A DNA stretch of 64,000 nucleotides, from positions 186,001 to 250,000 of the forward strand of contig NZ_CP095071.1 in the NCBI RefSeq assembly GCF_022919575.1. Reading direction: 5' to 3'. Position 1 is the stretch's first letter, and every line of letters starts with the position of its first letter. The notes beneath the pieces are model-generated. The model saw only the letters and a list, made by a program, of their open reading frames with translations, did not search any database and was not told the DNA's origin. The DNA is from Gracilibacillus salinarum (GTDB lineage: Bacteria > Bacillota > Bacilli > Bacillales > Amphibacillaceae). Both the position numbers and the translations under genes were made by a program. Of the stretch, positions 18,897-30,087 are shown in pieces.

Positions 18897-18993
18897 ATAA
18901 TAAAGTGAGACTTTCTTTGTGATACTCGAAGCTTGAAGTGGGAGTCTTACAGACGGTTAGCGCCGTTATGAAAATTATAGGGAGGAATGTAAA

Positions 18994-19923
18994 ATGAAAC
19001 ATTTTGTGACAATGAAGGATCAAAGCGAAGCAGATATTCTTCAACTGGTAATAAAGGCAGATTGTATTAGTAAGCATGGCGCCGTACCATTTCAGTCTCC
19101 ATTTTTTGCTGCAAATCTTTTCTTTGAACCAAGTACAAGAACCAAAATGAGTTTTGTTGTAGCGGAACGAAAACTAGGTATTGAACCTTTAGATTTCGCC
19201 GCGGATTCCTCTAGTGTAACGAAGGGTGAAAGTATTTACGATACAGCAAGAACATTTGAATCGATCGGTGCGAACGTCATTGTCCTGCGCCATCAGCAAG
19301 AAAATATCGCTAGCCAACTAGCTGACTCCATTTCCATCCCTGTCATTAATGCAGGAGATGGGACGGGAGAACATCCGACACAGTCTCTGCTTGATTTAGT
19401 CACGATCTATCAGGAATTCCAACAATTCAAAGGAGTTAAAGTGGTGATAGCCGGTGATATCAAGCATAGTCGGGTAGCGCGATCCAATGCATATGCGCTC
19501 TCAACGTTAGGTGCGGATGTCTACTTAACAGGTATGGAAGAATGGCAGGATGATACATTACCTTACCCATATCTACCGATTGATGAAGCTACAGAGATAG
19601 CAGATGTCTTCATGCTGTTAAGGATTCAGCATGAAAGACATCAGGATCATGTATCCTTTCAACAGGAAAGTTACTTAGAGCAATACGGACTCACATTGGC
19701 GAGGGAAGCGAAAATGAAACGTGATGCGATCATTATGCATCCTGCCCCTGTGAATCGGGGAGTAGAGATTGATACTCGCCTTGTAGAATGCGAACGTTCC
19801 AGAATATTTAAACAAATGCAAAATGGTGTGGCTGCAAGAATGGCTGTCATCGATACACTGTTAAATCAAGGGGGAACTTTTCATGAAAAGACTACTAACA
19901 AACGTCAAGCAATTATTGGATAA
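18994..19923 (+). CDS. pyrB: Aspartate carbamoyltransferase catalytic chain
   Basis: Makes N-carbamoyl-aspartate from carbamoyl phosphate and aspartate, the committed pyrimidine step. 309 residues with the carbamoyl phosphate motif [12 protein letters not shown], the [12 protein letters not shown] segment and the C-terminal [12 protein letters not shown]. No pyrI regulatory chain is present, as in other Bacilli. It starts at an ATG behind gggagg and overlaps pyrC by 41 bases. I see no PyrR-type terminator in the gap upstream. Confidence 0.98.
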   Translation: MKHFVTMKDQSEADILQLVIKADCISKHGAVPFQSPFFAANLFFEPSTRTKMSFVVAERKLGIEPLDFAADSSSVTKGESIYDTARTFESIGANVIVLRHQQENIASQLADSISIPVINAGDGTGEHPTQSLLDLVTIYQEFQQFKGVKVVIAGDIKHSRVARSNAYALSTLGADVYLTGMEEWQDDTLPYPYLPIDEATEIADVFMLLRIQHERHQDHVSFQQESYLEQYGLTLAREAKMKRDAIIMHPAPVNRGVEIDTRLVECERSRIFKQMQNGVAARMAVIDTLLNQGGTFHEKTTNKRQAIIG

Positions 19924-21163
19924 CGGTTCTACACAATCGTGCGAACTTTTAATTGAAAATGGAACGATTACAGCTATTGGTACTGAGCTTGCCGCAGAAG
20001 GTGCCGAAATAATTGATGGACATGGTCATCTGGTAACGCCGGGTTTTGTCGATGTTCATGTCCACCTTCGCGAACCGGGCGGAGAAGCAAAGGAGACAAT
20101 TGCAACTGGTACAGCTGCGGCAGCGCGTGGCGGTTATACGACGGTGTGTGCTATGCCAAACACACAGCCAACTCCAGATTCTGTAGAAGTTTTAGACATG
20201 ATTCAGGCAAAAATCACAGAAACGGCACAAATTAGAGTATTACCTTATGCTTCTATTACAGAACGTTTAGTAGGAAATAAATTAACAGATATGAAAGCAT
20301 TAAAAGAAGCTGGTGCCTTTGCTTATACTGATGATGGAGTCGGTGTTCAGTCAGCTGACATGATGCTGAAGGCTATGCAACAAGCTGCATCGATCGACAT
20401 GCCGATTGTGGCACATTGTGAAGAGAATACATTAATCCATAACGGTGTGATGCATGACGGGCAAATCAGTGAACAGCTAGGTTTACCTGGCATTCCATCG
20501 ATTTGTGAATCTGTCCAAATTGCCAGAGACGTACTTTTAGCAGAAGCTGCAGATTGTCATTATCACGTCTGTCATGTTAGTACAAAAGAATCGGTTCGAG
20601 TGATTCGTGATGCGAAACGAGCAGGTATTAAAGTGACAGCAGAAGTTACACCACATCATCTATTAATTAATGAAAATAGTATTAAGGCAGATGATGCTAA
20701 TTTCAAAATGAACCCGCCATTGCGTGCAAATGAAGATCACCAAGCTTTAATTAATGGTTTGCTGGATGGGACAATCGATTTTATTGCAACCGATCATGCA
20801 CCGCATACCGCTGAGGAGAAGGCAAATGGTATGACAGAAGCACCATTTGGAATTGTCGGTTTTGAGACAGCTTTTGCCTTACTTCATACCCATTTTGTTG
20901 AAAAAGGGATTTTCACGTTGAAGCAGCTGATAGATTGGTTGACAATCAAACCAGCTGAGACATTCGGTCTGCCATACGGTCGGATCGAGCTTGGTGCAAG
21001 CGCAGACCTGACATTGATTGACTTAAACAATCAAGAAGTTATCGACAAATCTACATTTCTATCTAAAGGGCAGAACACACCATTTGATCAATGGGAAGTG
21101 AAAGGCAAACCAGTGATGACCATTTATCAAGGTGAGACAGTATATGAGGAGGCAATACGATGA
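19883..21163 (+). CDS. pyrC: Dihydroorotase
   Basis: Zinc amidohydrolase that closes carbamoyl-aspartate to dihydroorotate. The 426 residues have metal ligands in [27 protein letters not shown] and the [10 protein letters not shown] aspartate loop, typical of class I dihydroorotase. The ATG at 19883 lies within the end of pyrB, behind aaggggga. The 41-base overlap suggests coupled translation. It ends with an ATGA overlap into pyrAA. Confidence 0.98.
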   Translation: MKRLLTNVKQLLDNGSTQSCELLIENGTITAIGTELAAEGAEIIDGHGHLVTPGFVDVHVHLREPGGEAKETIATGTAAAARGGYTTVCAMPNTQPTPDSVEVLDMIQAKITETAQIRVLPYASITERLVGNKLTDMKALKEAGAFAYTDDGVGVQSADMMLKAMQQAASIDMPIVAHCEENTLIHNGVMHDGQISEQLGLPGIPSICESVQIARDVLLAEAADCHYHVCHVSTKESVRVIRDAKRAGIKVTAEVTPHHLLINENSIKADDANFKMNPPLRANEDHQALINGLLDGTIDFIATDHAPHTAEEKANGMTEAPFGIVGFETAFALLHTHFVEKGIFTLKQLIDWLTIKPAETFGLPYGRIELGASADLTLIDLNNQEVIDKSTFLSKGQNTPFDQWEVKGKPVMTIYQGETVYEEAIR

Positions 21164-22251
21164 GAAGACAGCTAATTTTAGAGGATGGTACGGTATTTAA
21201 CGGGGAAGCATTTGGTTCCTTGAATGAAAGTATTGGGGAAGTAGTCTTTAACACAGGGATGACTGGTTATCAGGAAACATTATCTGATCCATCATATTGT
21301 GGGCAGATTGTTACCATGACCTATCCGTTAATCGGAAATTATGGTATTAATCGTGATGACTTCGAAACAATTAATCCTTCCATTTTTGGTTTTGTAGTCA
21401 AAGAATATTGCCAGTCACCATCTAATTTTCGCAGTGATGAGAATTTGGACGAGTTTCTAAAAGCAAATAATATTCCTGGTATCGCAGGAATTGACACGAG
21501 AAAGCTGACCAAAATTTTGCGTAAACATGGTACGATGCGTGGTATCCTGACAGAGGCTGGCGCAGAAGATGAACGTGCAGAAGAGAAGCTTGCTCAGTCA
21601 ACACCAATGCACGATCAGGTTGCACAAGTTTCAACCATTAAACCTTACGTATCGCCGGGTAGAGGTTATCGTATTGTGCTTGTCGATTTTGGCATGAAGC
21701 ATGGTATCCTTCGTGAATTGACGAAGCGGAACTGTAATGTAACAGTGGTGCCATATAACTATAGTGCAGAGAATATTCTCCGCTTAAAGCCAGATGGTAT
21801 CATGCTTACGAATGGACCGGGAGATCCGAAAAAAGTACCAGAAGCGATCGAAATGATTAAAGATGTTATTCCAACGGTTCCGACCTTTGGTATTTGCTTA
21901 GGTCATCAATTGCTTTCATTAGCTTGCGGAGCTGATACGGATAAATTAAAGTTTGGTCACCGTGGTTCCAACCATCCGGTATATGATTATGAAACAAAAC
22001 GTACGTATTTGACTTCACAAAATCATGGCTATGCGGTAACTGCGGAGTCGTTAGAAGAGACTGAGCTAGAACTAACCCAGATTGCCTTAAATGATAAAAC
22101 AGTAGAGGGAGTCAAACATGCTGTCTATCCGGCTTTTTCCGTACAATACCATCCGGAAAGCTCACCAGGACCAGACGATACAAACTACTTATTTGATAAA
22201 TTCATGCAAACGATCGAAAGCTATCAAAGTGCAAACAAGGAGGAAGTCTAA
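21160..22251 (+). CDS. pyrAA: Carbamoyl-phosphate synthase small subunit (CarA)
   Basis: Glutamine amidotransferase subunit that passes ammonia to the large subunit. 363 residues with the class I glutaminase motif [13 protein letters not shown] carrying the nucleophilic cysteine, and the HPESSPGP histidine/glutamate pair near the C-terminus. The N-terminal CPSase domain begins [18 protein letters not shown]. It overlaps pyrC by four bases and pyrAB by one base (TAATG). Confidence 0.98.
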   Translation: MRRQLILEDGTVFNGEAFGSLNESIGEVVFNTGMTGYQETLSDPSYCGQIVTMTYPLIGNYGINRDDFETINPSIFGFVVKEYCQSPSNFRSDENLDEFLKANNIPGIAGIDTRKLTKILRKHGTMRGILTEAGAEDERAEEKLAQSTPMHDQVAQVSTIKPYVSPGRGYRIVLVDFGMKHGILRELTKRNCNVTVVPYNYSAENILRLKPDGIMLTNGPGDPKKVPEAIEMIKDVIPTVPTFGICLGHQLLSLACGADTDKLKFGHRGSNHPVYDYETKRTYLTSQNHGYAVTAESLEETELELTQIALNDKTVEGVKHAVYPAFSVQYHPESSPGPDDTNYLFDKFMQTIESYQSANKEEV

Positions 22252-25200
22252 TGCCAAAAAGAACAGATATTAACAAAATTTTAGTGATCGGATCAGGACC
22301 AATTGTCATCGGACAAGCTGCAGAGTTTGATTATTCTGGAACACAAGCTTGTCAATCGTTAAAAGAAGAAGGTTATACCGTTATTTTGGCTAATTCCAAT
22401 CCAGCTACTATCATGACAGACCATACGATAGCAGATACTGTTTATATGGAACCTTTAAGTGTTGAATTTCTTTCTAAAATCATCCGTAAAGAACGCCCTG
22501 ACGCGGTATTACCGACACTTGGGGGGCAAACGGGCTTGAATTTGGCTGTTGCATTGGATGAGTCAGGCATTTTGCACGAATATAATGTAGAACTGTTAGG
22601 AACGAAACTAGACGCGATTCAAAATGCAGAAGACCGTGAAAAATTCCGTACATTAATGAATGAAATAAACGAACCAGTACCAGAAAGTCAAATTGTGAAT
22701 ACTGTTGAACAAGCGTTAGATTTTGCTGATGAAATTGGTTATCCATTAATTGTTCGTCCTGCTTATACATTAGGGGGAACTGGCGGTGGAATGTGCTACG
22801 ACGAAACAGATTTAAGAGATATTACCCGCAATGGATTGTCGCTTTCTCCGGTAAATCAATGTTTAATTGAGCGAAATATTGCTGGATTCAAAGAAATTGA
22901 ATATGAAGTAATGCGTGATAAAAACGATCAGGCTATCGTTGTTTGTAATATGGAAAATATTGATCCCGTCGGTATACATACCGGTGATTCTATTGTAGTA
23001 GCCCCTTCTCAAACGTTGAGTGACAGAGAATATCAGATGCTTCGTTCAGCATCGCTGAAGATTATCCGTGCTCTGGAAATAGAAGGTGGCTGTAACGTTC
23101 AGTTAGCAATCGACCCTTACAGTTTCCAGTATTACATTATTGAAGTAAACCCGCGGGTAAGTCGATCTTCTGCGTTAGCATCGAAGGCGACAGGTTATCC
23201 AATTGCAAAGATTGCTGCTAAAATAGCGATCGGTATGACACTGGATGAAATCATGAACCCGATCACTGAAACAACGTATGCATGTTATGAGCCAGCACTA
23301 GATTATATCGTAACGAAATTCCCTCGCTTCCCATTTGATAAATTTGTATTAGGGAATCGTACGCTAGGTACACAAATGAAGGCAACTGGCGAAGTCATGG
23401 CAATCGGACGTAATTTTGAAGAATCATTGTTAAAAGGTATCCGGTCATTGGATATCAGCGGTGAAGATTTCTATTTACCTAGAATTGCTGAAGAATCAAT
23501 GGAAGTGTTAAAAGAGCGCTTAGCAAAGGCGGATGATGAACGTATTTACGTACTAGCCGAAGCTTTACGTAAAGGGCTCTCAGTTGAAGAAATTTTCAAC
23601 TTAACGAAAATTGATCGCTTCTTCTTAGATAAAATTAAGAAAATCATTGATTTTGAACGTAAATTAGCTGATATTCCTCAAAATATCGATTTATTAAAAG
23701 AAGCAAAAACACTAGGATTATCTGATACTCAAATCGCTCGTGTCTGGAATGTTGATGTAGATGAAGTGTACCAACTGCGTATCGCGGAGAACATCTTACC
23801 AGTGTATAAAATGGTAGATACTTGTGCAGCAGAATTTGAATCAGCTACACCATACTTCTACAGTGCGTATGAAGAAGAAAACGAATCTGAAGTAACAGAT
23901 CGTAAGAAAGTTTTAGTAATCGGCTCCGGTCCGATCCGAATCGGGCAAGGGATAGAATTTGACTATGCAACAGTTCATTCTGTATTAGCATTAAAAGAAG
24001 CGGGTTATGAAGCGATCATCATGAATAGCAATCCAGAAACAGTGTCTACTGATTTCAGTGTTTCGGACAAACTATATTTTGAGCCGTTAACATTAGAAGA
24101 TGTCATGCATGTCGTTGAATTGGAAAAACCTGAAGGTGTGATCGTTCAATTCGGTGGTCAAACAGCGATCAATCTTGCAGAAGGATTAGAACGACGTGGA
24201 GTGCAAATACTAGGAACACCTCTTACTGCAATTGATGCGGCAGAAGATCGCGACAAATTTGAACAGTTATTACAAGAGTTAAATATTCCACAACCTCAAG
24301 GTAAAAGTGTTCGTCAGCTTGATCAGGCTAAAGAAGCTGCAGCTGAGATTGGCTACCCGGTGTTAGTACGTCCATCGTATGTTATCGGTGGGAGCCAGAT
24401 GGAAATTGTTTATAATCAAGAAGAGTTGGAAAGCTATTTAGCGAAGACTAATCATATTAAACATAAGCACCCTGTATTGATTGACAAATATTTAACAGGG
24501 ATAGAAGTGGAAGTCGATGCAATCAGTGATGGTGAAACAACTATTATACCAGGTGTGATGGAACACATTGAGCGCGCTGGTGTACACTCAGGAGATTCAA
24601 TCGCCGTATATCCGACACAGCGACTATCCGAAGAAATTAAACACAAATGTGTAGATATTACGATTAATATTGCGGAAAAATTAGGTGTGCGCGGCTTAAT
24701 CAATATTCAGTTTGTCGTTCACAAAAATGAAGTATATGTACTGGAAGTAAATCCGAGAGCTAGTCGTACTATTCCGTTCTTGAGTAAGATTACGGGTGTC
24801 ACCATGGCAAATATTGCAACTCGTTGTATCATTGGTGAATCTTTAGCTAATATGGGGTATGAAAAAGGACTTTTACCAGAACCAGAAACAGTATCAGTCA
24901 AAGTACCGGTATTCTCCTTTGAAAAACTACGCAGTGTGGATACCATGCTCGGGCCAGAAATGAAATCGACCGGTGAAGCCATTGGCCGCGACAGAACGTT
25001 GGAAAAAGCACTTTATAAAGGATTAACAGCTTCCGGATTGAAGATCCCAATGGAAGGTGCTGTTCTCATTACAGTTGCTGATAAAGATAAAGAAGAAGCG
25101 TGTCAATTGGCGCAGCGATTCTTTGAGCTTGGTTTTACTATGTATGCGACAGAAGGTACTGCGAACACGCTTAGAGAAATGAATTTGCCAGTAATAGAAG

Positions 25201-25451
25201 TAGGAAAAGTAGGGGCAGAGGACAAAAACGTGATCTCCGTTATTGAGCAAGGGGAAGTACAGCTTGTAGTCAACTCGTTAACATCTGGTAAGAAACCTCG
25301 TTCAGACGGCTTTAGAATTCGTCGTGAAGCAGTAGAACATGGTGTGCCATGTTTAACAAGCCTTGATACAGCAGAAGCAATTGTGAATGTGATTGACTCC
25401 ACTACGTTTACTGCAAAACCAGCAGTTGAAGGGAAGGCAATAATATTTTGA
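22251..25451 (+). CDS. pyrAB: Carbamoyl-phosphate synthase large subunit (CarB)
   Basis: 1066 residues made of two homologous ATP-grasp halves that phosphorylate bicarbonate and then carbamate, plus a C-terminal MGS-like regulatory domain. The duplicated motif is visible as [21 protein letters not shown] at the N-terminus and [20 protein letters not shown] near residue 556. [20 protein letters not shown] and [19 protein letters not shown] are the paired active-site loops. The frame is intact. pyrK begins within its last bases. Confidence 0.99.
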   Translation: MPKRTDINKILVIGSGPIVIGQAAEFDYSGTQACQSLKEEGYTVILANSNPATIMTDHTIADTVYMEPLSVEFLSKIIRKERPDAVLPTLGGQTGLNLAVALDESGILHEYNVELLGTKLDAIQNAEDREKFRTLMNEINEPVPESQIVNTVEQALDFADEIGYPLIVRPAYTLGGTGGGMCYDETDLRDITRNGLSLSPVNQCLIERNIAGFKEIEYEVMRDKNDQAIVVCNMENIDPVGIHTGDSIVVAPSQTLSDREYQMLRSASLKIIRALEIEGGCNVQLAIDPYSFQYYIIEVNPRVSRSSALASKATGYPIAKIAAKIAIGMTLDEIMNPITETTYACYEPALDYIVTKFPRFPFDKFVLGNRTLGTQMKATGEVMAIGRNFEESLLKGIRSLDISGEDFYLPRIAEESMEVLKERLAKADDERIYVLAEALRKGLSVEEIFNLTKIDRFFLDKIKKIIDFERKLADIPQNIDLLKEAKTLGLSDTQIARVWNVDVDEVYQLRIAENILPVYKMVDTCAAEFESATPYFYSAYEEENESEVTDRKKVLVIGSGPIRIGQGIEFDYATVHSVLALKEAGYEAIIMNSNPETVSTDFSVSDKLYFEPLTLEDVMHVVELEKPEGVIVQFGGQTAINLAEGLERRGVQILGTPLTAIDAAEDRDKFEQLLQELNIPQPQGKSVRQLDQAKEAAAEIGYPVLVRPSYVIGGSQMEIVYNQEELESYLAKTNHIKHKHPVLIDKYLTGIEVEVDAISDGETTIIPGVMEHIERAGVHSGDSIAVYPTQRLSEEIKHKCVDITINIAEKLGVRGLINIQFVVHKNEVYVLEVNPRASRTIPFLSKITGVTMANIATRCIIGESLANMGYEKGLLPEPETVSVKVPVFSFEKLRSVDTMLGPEMKSTGEAIGRDRTLEKALYKGLTASGLKIPMEGAVLITVADKDKEEACQLAQRFFELGFTMYATEGTANTLREMNLPVIEVGKVGAEDKNVISVIEQGEVQLVVNSLTSGKKPRSDGFRIRREAVEHGVPCLTSLDTAEAIVNVIDSTTFTAKPAVEGKAIIF

Positions 25452-26209
25452 TAACCAAACAATTACTGCAGATTTTAAGTCATGTCCAAATTGCGGAAGA
25501 TACGTTCGAAGTTGTCTTACAATCTTCTTTAGCAAAAGAACTAAAGCCAGGACAGTTTGTGCATATTGCCTTAAAAAATCATATGCTTAGAAGACCAGTT
25601 TCTGTAGCTGGGATTGATAAAGAAAAAAATAATTTCACTATTATCTTTAAAATTTTTGGCGAAGGGACACGTGCGTTAAGTCAATGTAAAGCTGGGGATG
25701 AATTAGATGTGATTCTACCTTGTGGCAGTTTCTATCCTGTTGATAATTTAGAGCTTGACCATGCCTTAATAGTAGGTGGAGGAATCGGCGTTCCTCCTCT
25801 CTACTACCTGGCAAAAACTTTAAAGGAAAAAGGTGTAAAGGTAACAAGTGTATTAGGTTTTCAGAATAAAAATCAGGTTTTTTATGAAGAGAAATTTCGA
25901 ATGCTAGGTGATACCTACATTGCTACTAATGATGGCAGCTATGGTTCAAAAGGATTTGTTACAGATATTATTTCCGGACTTTCTGATCCATTTGATTATT
26001 ATTTCTCGTGCGGTCCTACCCCAATGTTGAAAGCTGTAACTAATCAATTAGAAGCTCACAACGGTTATATTTCATTAGAAGAACGAATGGGTTGTGGTGT
26101 GGGGACATGCTATGCATGTGTGGTACCATCTAAAACAGATCCAGCCAAGTCGAAAAAAATTTGTAAGGATGGTCCTGTCTTTGCGGCAAATGAGGTGTTA
26201 TTAACATGA
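25448..26209 (+). CDS. pyrK: Dihydroorotate dehydrogenase electron transfer subunit PyrK
   Basis: FAD and 2Fe-2S subunit that links PyrD to NAD+. Ferredoxin-reductase fold with [11 protein letters not shown] for FAD and [12 protein letters not shown] for NAD. The C-terminal cluster-binding cysteines are in [14 protein letters not shown] plus a later Cys in [10 protein letters not shown]. The reported start is a TTG at 25448, overlapping the pyrAB stop, about ten bases behind agggaagg. Its 253 residues match the family. It overlaps pyrD by four bases. Confidence 0.96.
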   Translation: MITKQLLQILSHVQIAEDTFEVVLQSSLAKELKPGQFVHIALKNHMLRRPVSVAGIDKEKNNFTIIFKIFGEGTRALSQCKAGDELDVILPCGSFYPVDNLELDHALIVGGGIGVPPLYYLAKTLKEKGVKVTSVLGFQNKNQVFYEEKFRMLGDTYIATNDGSYGSKGFVTDIISGLSDPFDYYFSCGPTPMLKAVTNQLEAHNGYISLEERMGCGVGTCYACVVPSKTDPAKSKKICKDGPVFAANEVLLT

Positions 26210-27117
26210 GTTTATCGACTAAAATGCCAGGACTGAATTTAAAGAATCCGGTCATGCCAGCATCTGGTTGTTTCGGATTTGGAAAAGAGTACAGCCAGTT
26301 TTTTGACTTGAACGAACTGGGTGCGATTATTGTAAAAGCTGCTACTAGAGAGGCGCGCTATGGGAATCCGACTCCTCGTGTTGCAGAAACAGCGAGCGGT
26401 ATGTTAAATGCGATTGGTTTACAAAATCCAGGCGTTGAAAAGATCATCGATAAAGAATTACCTTTCTTACGACAATTCGATACACCTGTTATAGCTAATG
26501 TTGCGGGTAGTACAGTGGAAGAATACGAGTACGTAACGAAAGCATTAAATCGTTCGCAAGATGTATCTGCCTTAGAACTGAATATTTCATGTCCCAATGT
26601 GAAAGAAGGAGGCGTGCAATTTGGTACTGACCCTGAATTAGCTAAAGAAGTGACATATGCTGTAAAGCAAGCGAGTAATTTTCCAGTTTATGTGAAGCTA
26701 TCTCCGAATGTAGCAAATATTGTAGGTATGGCTAAGGCAGTGGCAGATGGTGGAGCGGATGGTATTTCTATGATTAATACGTTGACAGGTATGCAAATGA
26801 ACTTGAAACAGCGCAAGCCTATCATAGCAAATAAAACAGGAGGCTTATCAGGACCTGCTGTAAAACCAATTGCAATTCGCATGATTTATGAAGTACGTCA
26901 AGCACTAGATTTGCCGATTATCGGTATTGGAGGCATCATGAATGCTGAAGATGTGGTAGAATATCTTTTGGCGGGTGCAAATGCAGTAGCGGTAGGAACA
27001 GCTAATTTCCAAAATCCGTTAGCCTGTCCAGAAATTATTCAGGCATTGCCAGATGTGTTGAATAAATATGGATTTAATTCTGTTGAAGATGCAATTGGAA
27101 AGGGGCATGAAGCGTGA
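26206..27117 (+). CDS. pyrD: Dihydroorotate dehydrogenase (NAD-type, class 1B) catalytic subunit
   Basis: FMN-dependent oxidation of dihydroorotate to orotate in the cytoplasm. 303 residues with [11 protein letters not shown], the [13 protein letters not shown] loop bearing the class 1 catalytic cysteine, [11 protein letters not shown], and the FMN phosphate site [19 protein letters not shown]. Pairing with pyrK marks it as class 1B. It overlaps pyrK and pyrF by four bases each. Confidence 0.98.
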   Translation: MSLSTKMPGLNLKNPVMPASGCFGFGKEYSQFFDLNELGAIIVKAATREARYGNPTPRVAETASGMLNAIGLQNPGVEKIIDKELPFLRQFDTPVIANVAGSTVEEYEYVTKALNRSQDVSALELNISCPNVKEGGVQFGTDPELAKEVTYAVKQASNFPVYVKLSPNVANIVGMAKAVADGGADGISMINTLTGMQMNLKQRKPIIANKTGGLSGPAVKPIAIRMIYEVRQALDLPIIGIGGIMNAEDVVEYLLAGANAVAVGTANFQNPLACPEIIQALPDVLNKYGFNSVEDAIGKGHEA

Positions 27118-27818
27118 ATAAACCATTTTTTCTAGCTTTGGATTTCAGGACTGGGGATGAAGTGAAAGACTTCTTGCAATCGAATGATTTAGCAGAAGCC
27201 CCGGTAAAAGTGGGAATGGAACTATTTTATCGAGAAGGACCAGCCATTATTTCTTGGCTAAACGAACGGAATCATTCGATCTTTTTAGACTTGAAATTAC
27301 ACGATATTCCAACAACTGTCGAAAAAGCAATGTACAACCTTGCTGATTTAGGAGTGGATATTGTCAACGTGCATGCTGCTGGTGGTTCAGAGATGATTAA
27401 AGCAGCCAGAAGAGGCTTAGAAGCTGGAGCAAATGGAAAAGTACCAAAACTAATTGCCGTTACCGTACTTACGTCTATGGATGAAGATATATTGCAAAAG
27501 GAATTGTATGTCAACCAATCAGTAGAAGAAGCGGTTCAGCGTCTCGCTTTATTAACAAAAGAAAGTGGAGCTGACGGTGTAGTTTGTTCAGCACATGAAG
27601 TACCGGCTATAAAAGAAGTATGTGGTAAAGACTTCTTGACGGTAACGCCTGGTATAAGGCTAGCAGATGTTCATAACAATGATCAAAAACGAGTAGCCAC
27701 ACCAGCACTCGCAAAACAAAACGGAGCCGATTATTTGGTGATTGGCAGAAGCATTACACAGGCGAATAGCCCGAAAGCGAATTATCAACGTGTACTAGAG
27801 GAGTGGGACCATGCTTAA
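27114..27818 (+). CDS. pyrF: Orotidine 5'-phosphate decarboxylase
   Basis: Final step to UMP. 234 residues with the catalytic [13 protein letters not shown] (Asp-Lys-Asp network), VNVHAAGG and [21 protein letters not shown] with the phosphate-binding end. The GTG start at 27114 overlaps the pyrD stop by four bases. It overlaps pyrE by eight bases. Confidence 0.98.
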   Translation: MNKPFFLALDFRTGDEVKDFLQSNDLAEAPVKVGMELFYREGPAIISWLNERNHSIFLDLKLHDIPTTVEKAMYNLADLGVDIVNVHAAGGSEMIKAARRGLEAGANGKVPKLIAVTVLTSMDEDILQKELYVNQSVEEAVQRLALLTKESGADGVVCSAHEVPAIKEVCGKDFLTVTPGIRLADVHNNDQKRVATPALAKQNGADYLVIGRSITQANSPKANYQRVLEEWDHA

Positions 27819-28434
27819 ATCAAAAGAGTTGGCATATGCTTTGTATGATATTGATGCCATTCAAATACGTCCTGATCGTTCTTTCGTCTGGACATCAGGA
27901 ATTCAGTCACCTATATATTGTGACAATCGCTTAACCATGTCTTATCCGGAAATAAGACAGCAAATCGTTGAACAGTTTGCGCAAATGATCGAACAGATGG
28001 ATGAAAAACCTGATGTTATCGCTGGTTGCGCAACAGCAGGCATTCCACATGCCGCTTGGTTAGCTTCATATCTAGATTTACCAATGGTTTATGTAAGATC
28101 AAAACCTAAAGGACATGGTAAACAAAACCAGATTGAAGGAAAAATTTCTGAAGGTGATAAGGTAATTGTCATTGAAGACTTGATCTCAACTGGAGGATCT
28201 TCATTAGATAGTGCTGTGGTATTAAAGGAAGCAGGGGCCAAGGTATTAAGTGTTTTAGCTATTTTTAGTTATGGTTTGCAAAAGGCTGATAATCAATTTA
28301 ATGCTGCTGGTATTCCATTTGCAACAATCAGCAATTTCGATGTACTTGCAGATACACTAGTTGAAAATGACAAAATCACCGAAGCAGAAAAAACAGATTT
28401 ATTACAATGGCGGAATGAATTAGGAAATAACTAA
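27811..28434 (+). CDS. pyrE: Orotate phosphoribosyltransferase
   Basis: Joins orotate with PRPP to give OMP. 207 residues with the PRPP motif VIVIEDLISTGGSSLDS and the KPKGHGKQNQIEG flexible catalytic loop. Start ATG 27811 lies inside the pyrF end, behind tagaggag. It is the last gene of the pyr operon, followed by a terminator. The cysH-sulfate genes that come next in B. subtilis are absent. Confidence 0.98.
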   Translation: MLKSKELAYALYDIDAIQIRPDRSFVWTSGIQSPIYCDNRLTMSYPEIRQQIVEQFAQMIEQMDEKPDVIAGCATAGIPHAAWLASYLDLPMVYVRSKPKGHGKQNQIEGKISEGDKVIVIEDLISTGGSSLDSAVVLKEAGAKVLSVLAIFSYGLQKADNQFNAAGIPFATISNFDVLADTLVENDKITEAEKTDLLQWRNELGNN

Positions 28435-28513
28435 TATAATATTTCCTGGGCAACCGCAAAATGCAGTTTGTTTCGCTATCATTCGACGGCAAAACAGGAA
28501 CAATAGTCATCTA

Positions 28514-28552
28514 ACAGATTACAGATCTATCATTTCTGTAATCTGTTTTTTT
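28514..28552 (+). terminator. Terminator of the pyr operon
   Basis: aacagattacaga pairs with tctgtaatctgtt around a short loop, followed by a T-run. Confidence 0.92.
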
Positions 28553-28594
28553 ATGTGAACGATTTATTTGTCTCGAAGTGTGAGCAGTATCCGG

Positions 28595-28743
28595 TTCTTA
28601 TAATATGGATTATGTAAAGTATCTGCTTAGCAAAGCTCCGGAAATAGGACCCGCAGGACGCGGAGTGGTTGGACGGAGCGGTATCACACCACTAAAAACT
28701 TGTCAAAATGAATTCTTTGCTAGCATAATCCATATTATAGGAA
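28595..28743. mobile_element. Short copy D of the inverted-repeat family (about 149 bp)
   Basis: Both ends are present: ttataatatggattatgtaa on the left (28595-28617) and gcataatccatattatagga on the right (28723-28743). The core keeps only the outer words gcttagcaaagctccggaaa and ggacgcggagtggttggacg, so most of the long core is deleted. It resembles a classic internally deleted MITE. No target duplication is evident. Confidence 0.75.
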
Positions 28744-28849
28744 TTTTAATATTTACTTGATTTTGATATGCTGTGTTGGTTTTTCTGTTTTTCCTGAGAA
28801 AATCACAGATGATCATTTCAGTGATACTCAAAAGCGAACATATTAGGTG

Positions 28850-28878
28850 TTGTGAAACAGGGCGAGTATGACTATGAT
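28850..28878 (+). promoter_or_regulatory. Possible promoter of the deacetylase gene
   Basis: TTGTGA (28850-28855), 17 bases, TATGAT (28873-28878), about 45 bases before the start codon. Confidence 0.5.
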
Positions 28879-28921
28879 AGAATTTAGTAAGCTTATTAAT
28901 TAAGAAAGCAGGTATTTTTTG

Positions 28922-29629
28922 ATGAAAAAGAAATTACTTTGGAGCGGTTTGGCTATATGCTGTTTAATGTTCCTAGCTATAGGTGGATATAAACTAATGA
29001 ATGCGCGGGAATTTCAATTATTCGGTGAATTAACAGCTAAAGTGGAAACTGATGAAAAGATTGTTGCTCTAACTTTTGATGATGGACCGTCTGAGAACGT
29101 TCCAGGAATTTTATCGTTATTGGATGAATATCAGGCTAAGGCAACTTTTTTTCTGATTGGACAAGATATAGCGAAATATCCTGAAATGGCCAAGGCTATT
29201 GTTGATGCTGGACATCAGATCGGAAATCATAGCTATACGCATACCAGAATGGTAGTCAAATCCCCAGCGTTTGTAAAGAAGGAATTATCCTTAACAGATG
29301 ATTTAATTAGAGACGCCGGATACGAAGGTGACATTGATTTTCGTCCGCCATTTGGTAAAAAACTTGTCGTTTTGCCATGGATGCTGAACAATCAGAAGAG
29401 GGAAACAATCATGTGGAATATTGAACCGGATACATATGCGAGCTCAGTAGAAGAAAAAGTGAAATATGTACTCGATAACATAGAAAAAGGATCCATTATC
29501 TTGCTCCATCCAATGTATGATGACGGAGAGGAATTACAAGTGATGGAAACAATCTTAAAAGAACTAACAGAACAAAACTACCGCTTTGTTACAATAGACG
29601 AACTACAAAAGCATGCAAACGAAAATTAG
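28922..29629 (+). CDS. Polysaccharide (peptidoglycan-type) deacetylase, CE4 family
   Basis: Predicted membrane-anchored or secreted NodB-domain enzyme that removes acetyl groups from a surface glycan such as peptidoglycan. Residues 1-26 form a signal/anchor helix (KKKLLWSGLAICCLMFLAIGG). The NodB motifs are VALTFDDGPS (catalytic and metal Asp), IGNHSYTHTRM (metal His pair), and FRPPFG. The last motif reads LLHPM where most members have LLHD or LLHS. The ATG at 28922 is chosen over a TTG one codon earlier. It stands alone between two short inverted-repeat elements and is not the neighbour found here in B. subtilis. Confidence 0.9.
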   Translation: MKKKLLWSGLAICCLMFLAIGGYKLMNAREFQLFGELTAKVETDEKIVALTFDDGPSENVPGILSLLDEYQAKATFFLIGQDIAKYPEMAKAIVDAGHQIGNHSYTHTRMVVKSPAFVKKELSLTDDLIRDAGYEGDIDFRPPFGKKLVVLPWMLNNQKRETIMWNIEPDTYASSVEEKVKYVLDNIEKGSIILLHPMYDDGEELQVMETILKELTEQNYRFVTIDELQKHANEN

Positions 29630-29756
29630 CCGCAATTATTAACCGCAGTATTAATTAATCATATATATGTACGGATAGCCAGCCTTGAATTTCGATCTGT
29701 TGTATTACTTGTTGAGCTAGTCCACCTGGCCCTAACTAACAACATAATATAAAACT

Positions 29757-29943
29757 ACCTATAATATGGATTATGTAAAGTAGAATTGTATGTAAATGTG
29801 GTAATTTTGATATGAAGTATGTGCTTAGCAAAGCTCCGGAAATAGGCTCCGCAGGACGCGGAGTGGGTATCCTAGCACATTAAATATCTCAATATGGATG
29901 CTTGGCTAGCGATGGCTAGTTAACATAATCCATATTATAAGAA
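29757..29943. mobile_element. Short copy E of the inverted-repeat family (about 187 bp)
   Basis: Left end acctataatatggattatgt (about 29757-29777) and right end aacataatccatattataag (29922-29943) form a nearly perfect inverted repeat. The core retains gcttagcaaagctccggaaa, ggacgcggagtgg and the right arm ttaaatatctcaatatgg, which is also in copy B. The central kilobase-scale differences between copies are deletions of the core. It lies between the deacetylase and the shared terminator. Confidence 0.75.
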
Positions 29944-29996
29944 CCAACCTTCCTATTTATCGTGATTAGTTCTCTGACTGAACTTTCTTTGTTATT

Positions 29997-30030
29997 AAAA
30001 AGCCCCGTCTTGGAGTTGACGGGGCTTTTC
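29997..30030. terminator. Bidirectional terminator between deacetylase and rqcH
   Basis: aaaaagccccgtc and gacggggctttt form a symmetric hairpin with A-run before and T-run after, suited to ending both convergent transcripts. Confidence 0.9.
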
Positions 30031-30087
30031 TATACAACCGATTTATACTGTCAATTTCATCTCAGAAGCAGTGGTGTGTTCGTTAGC

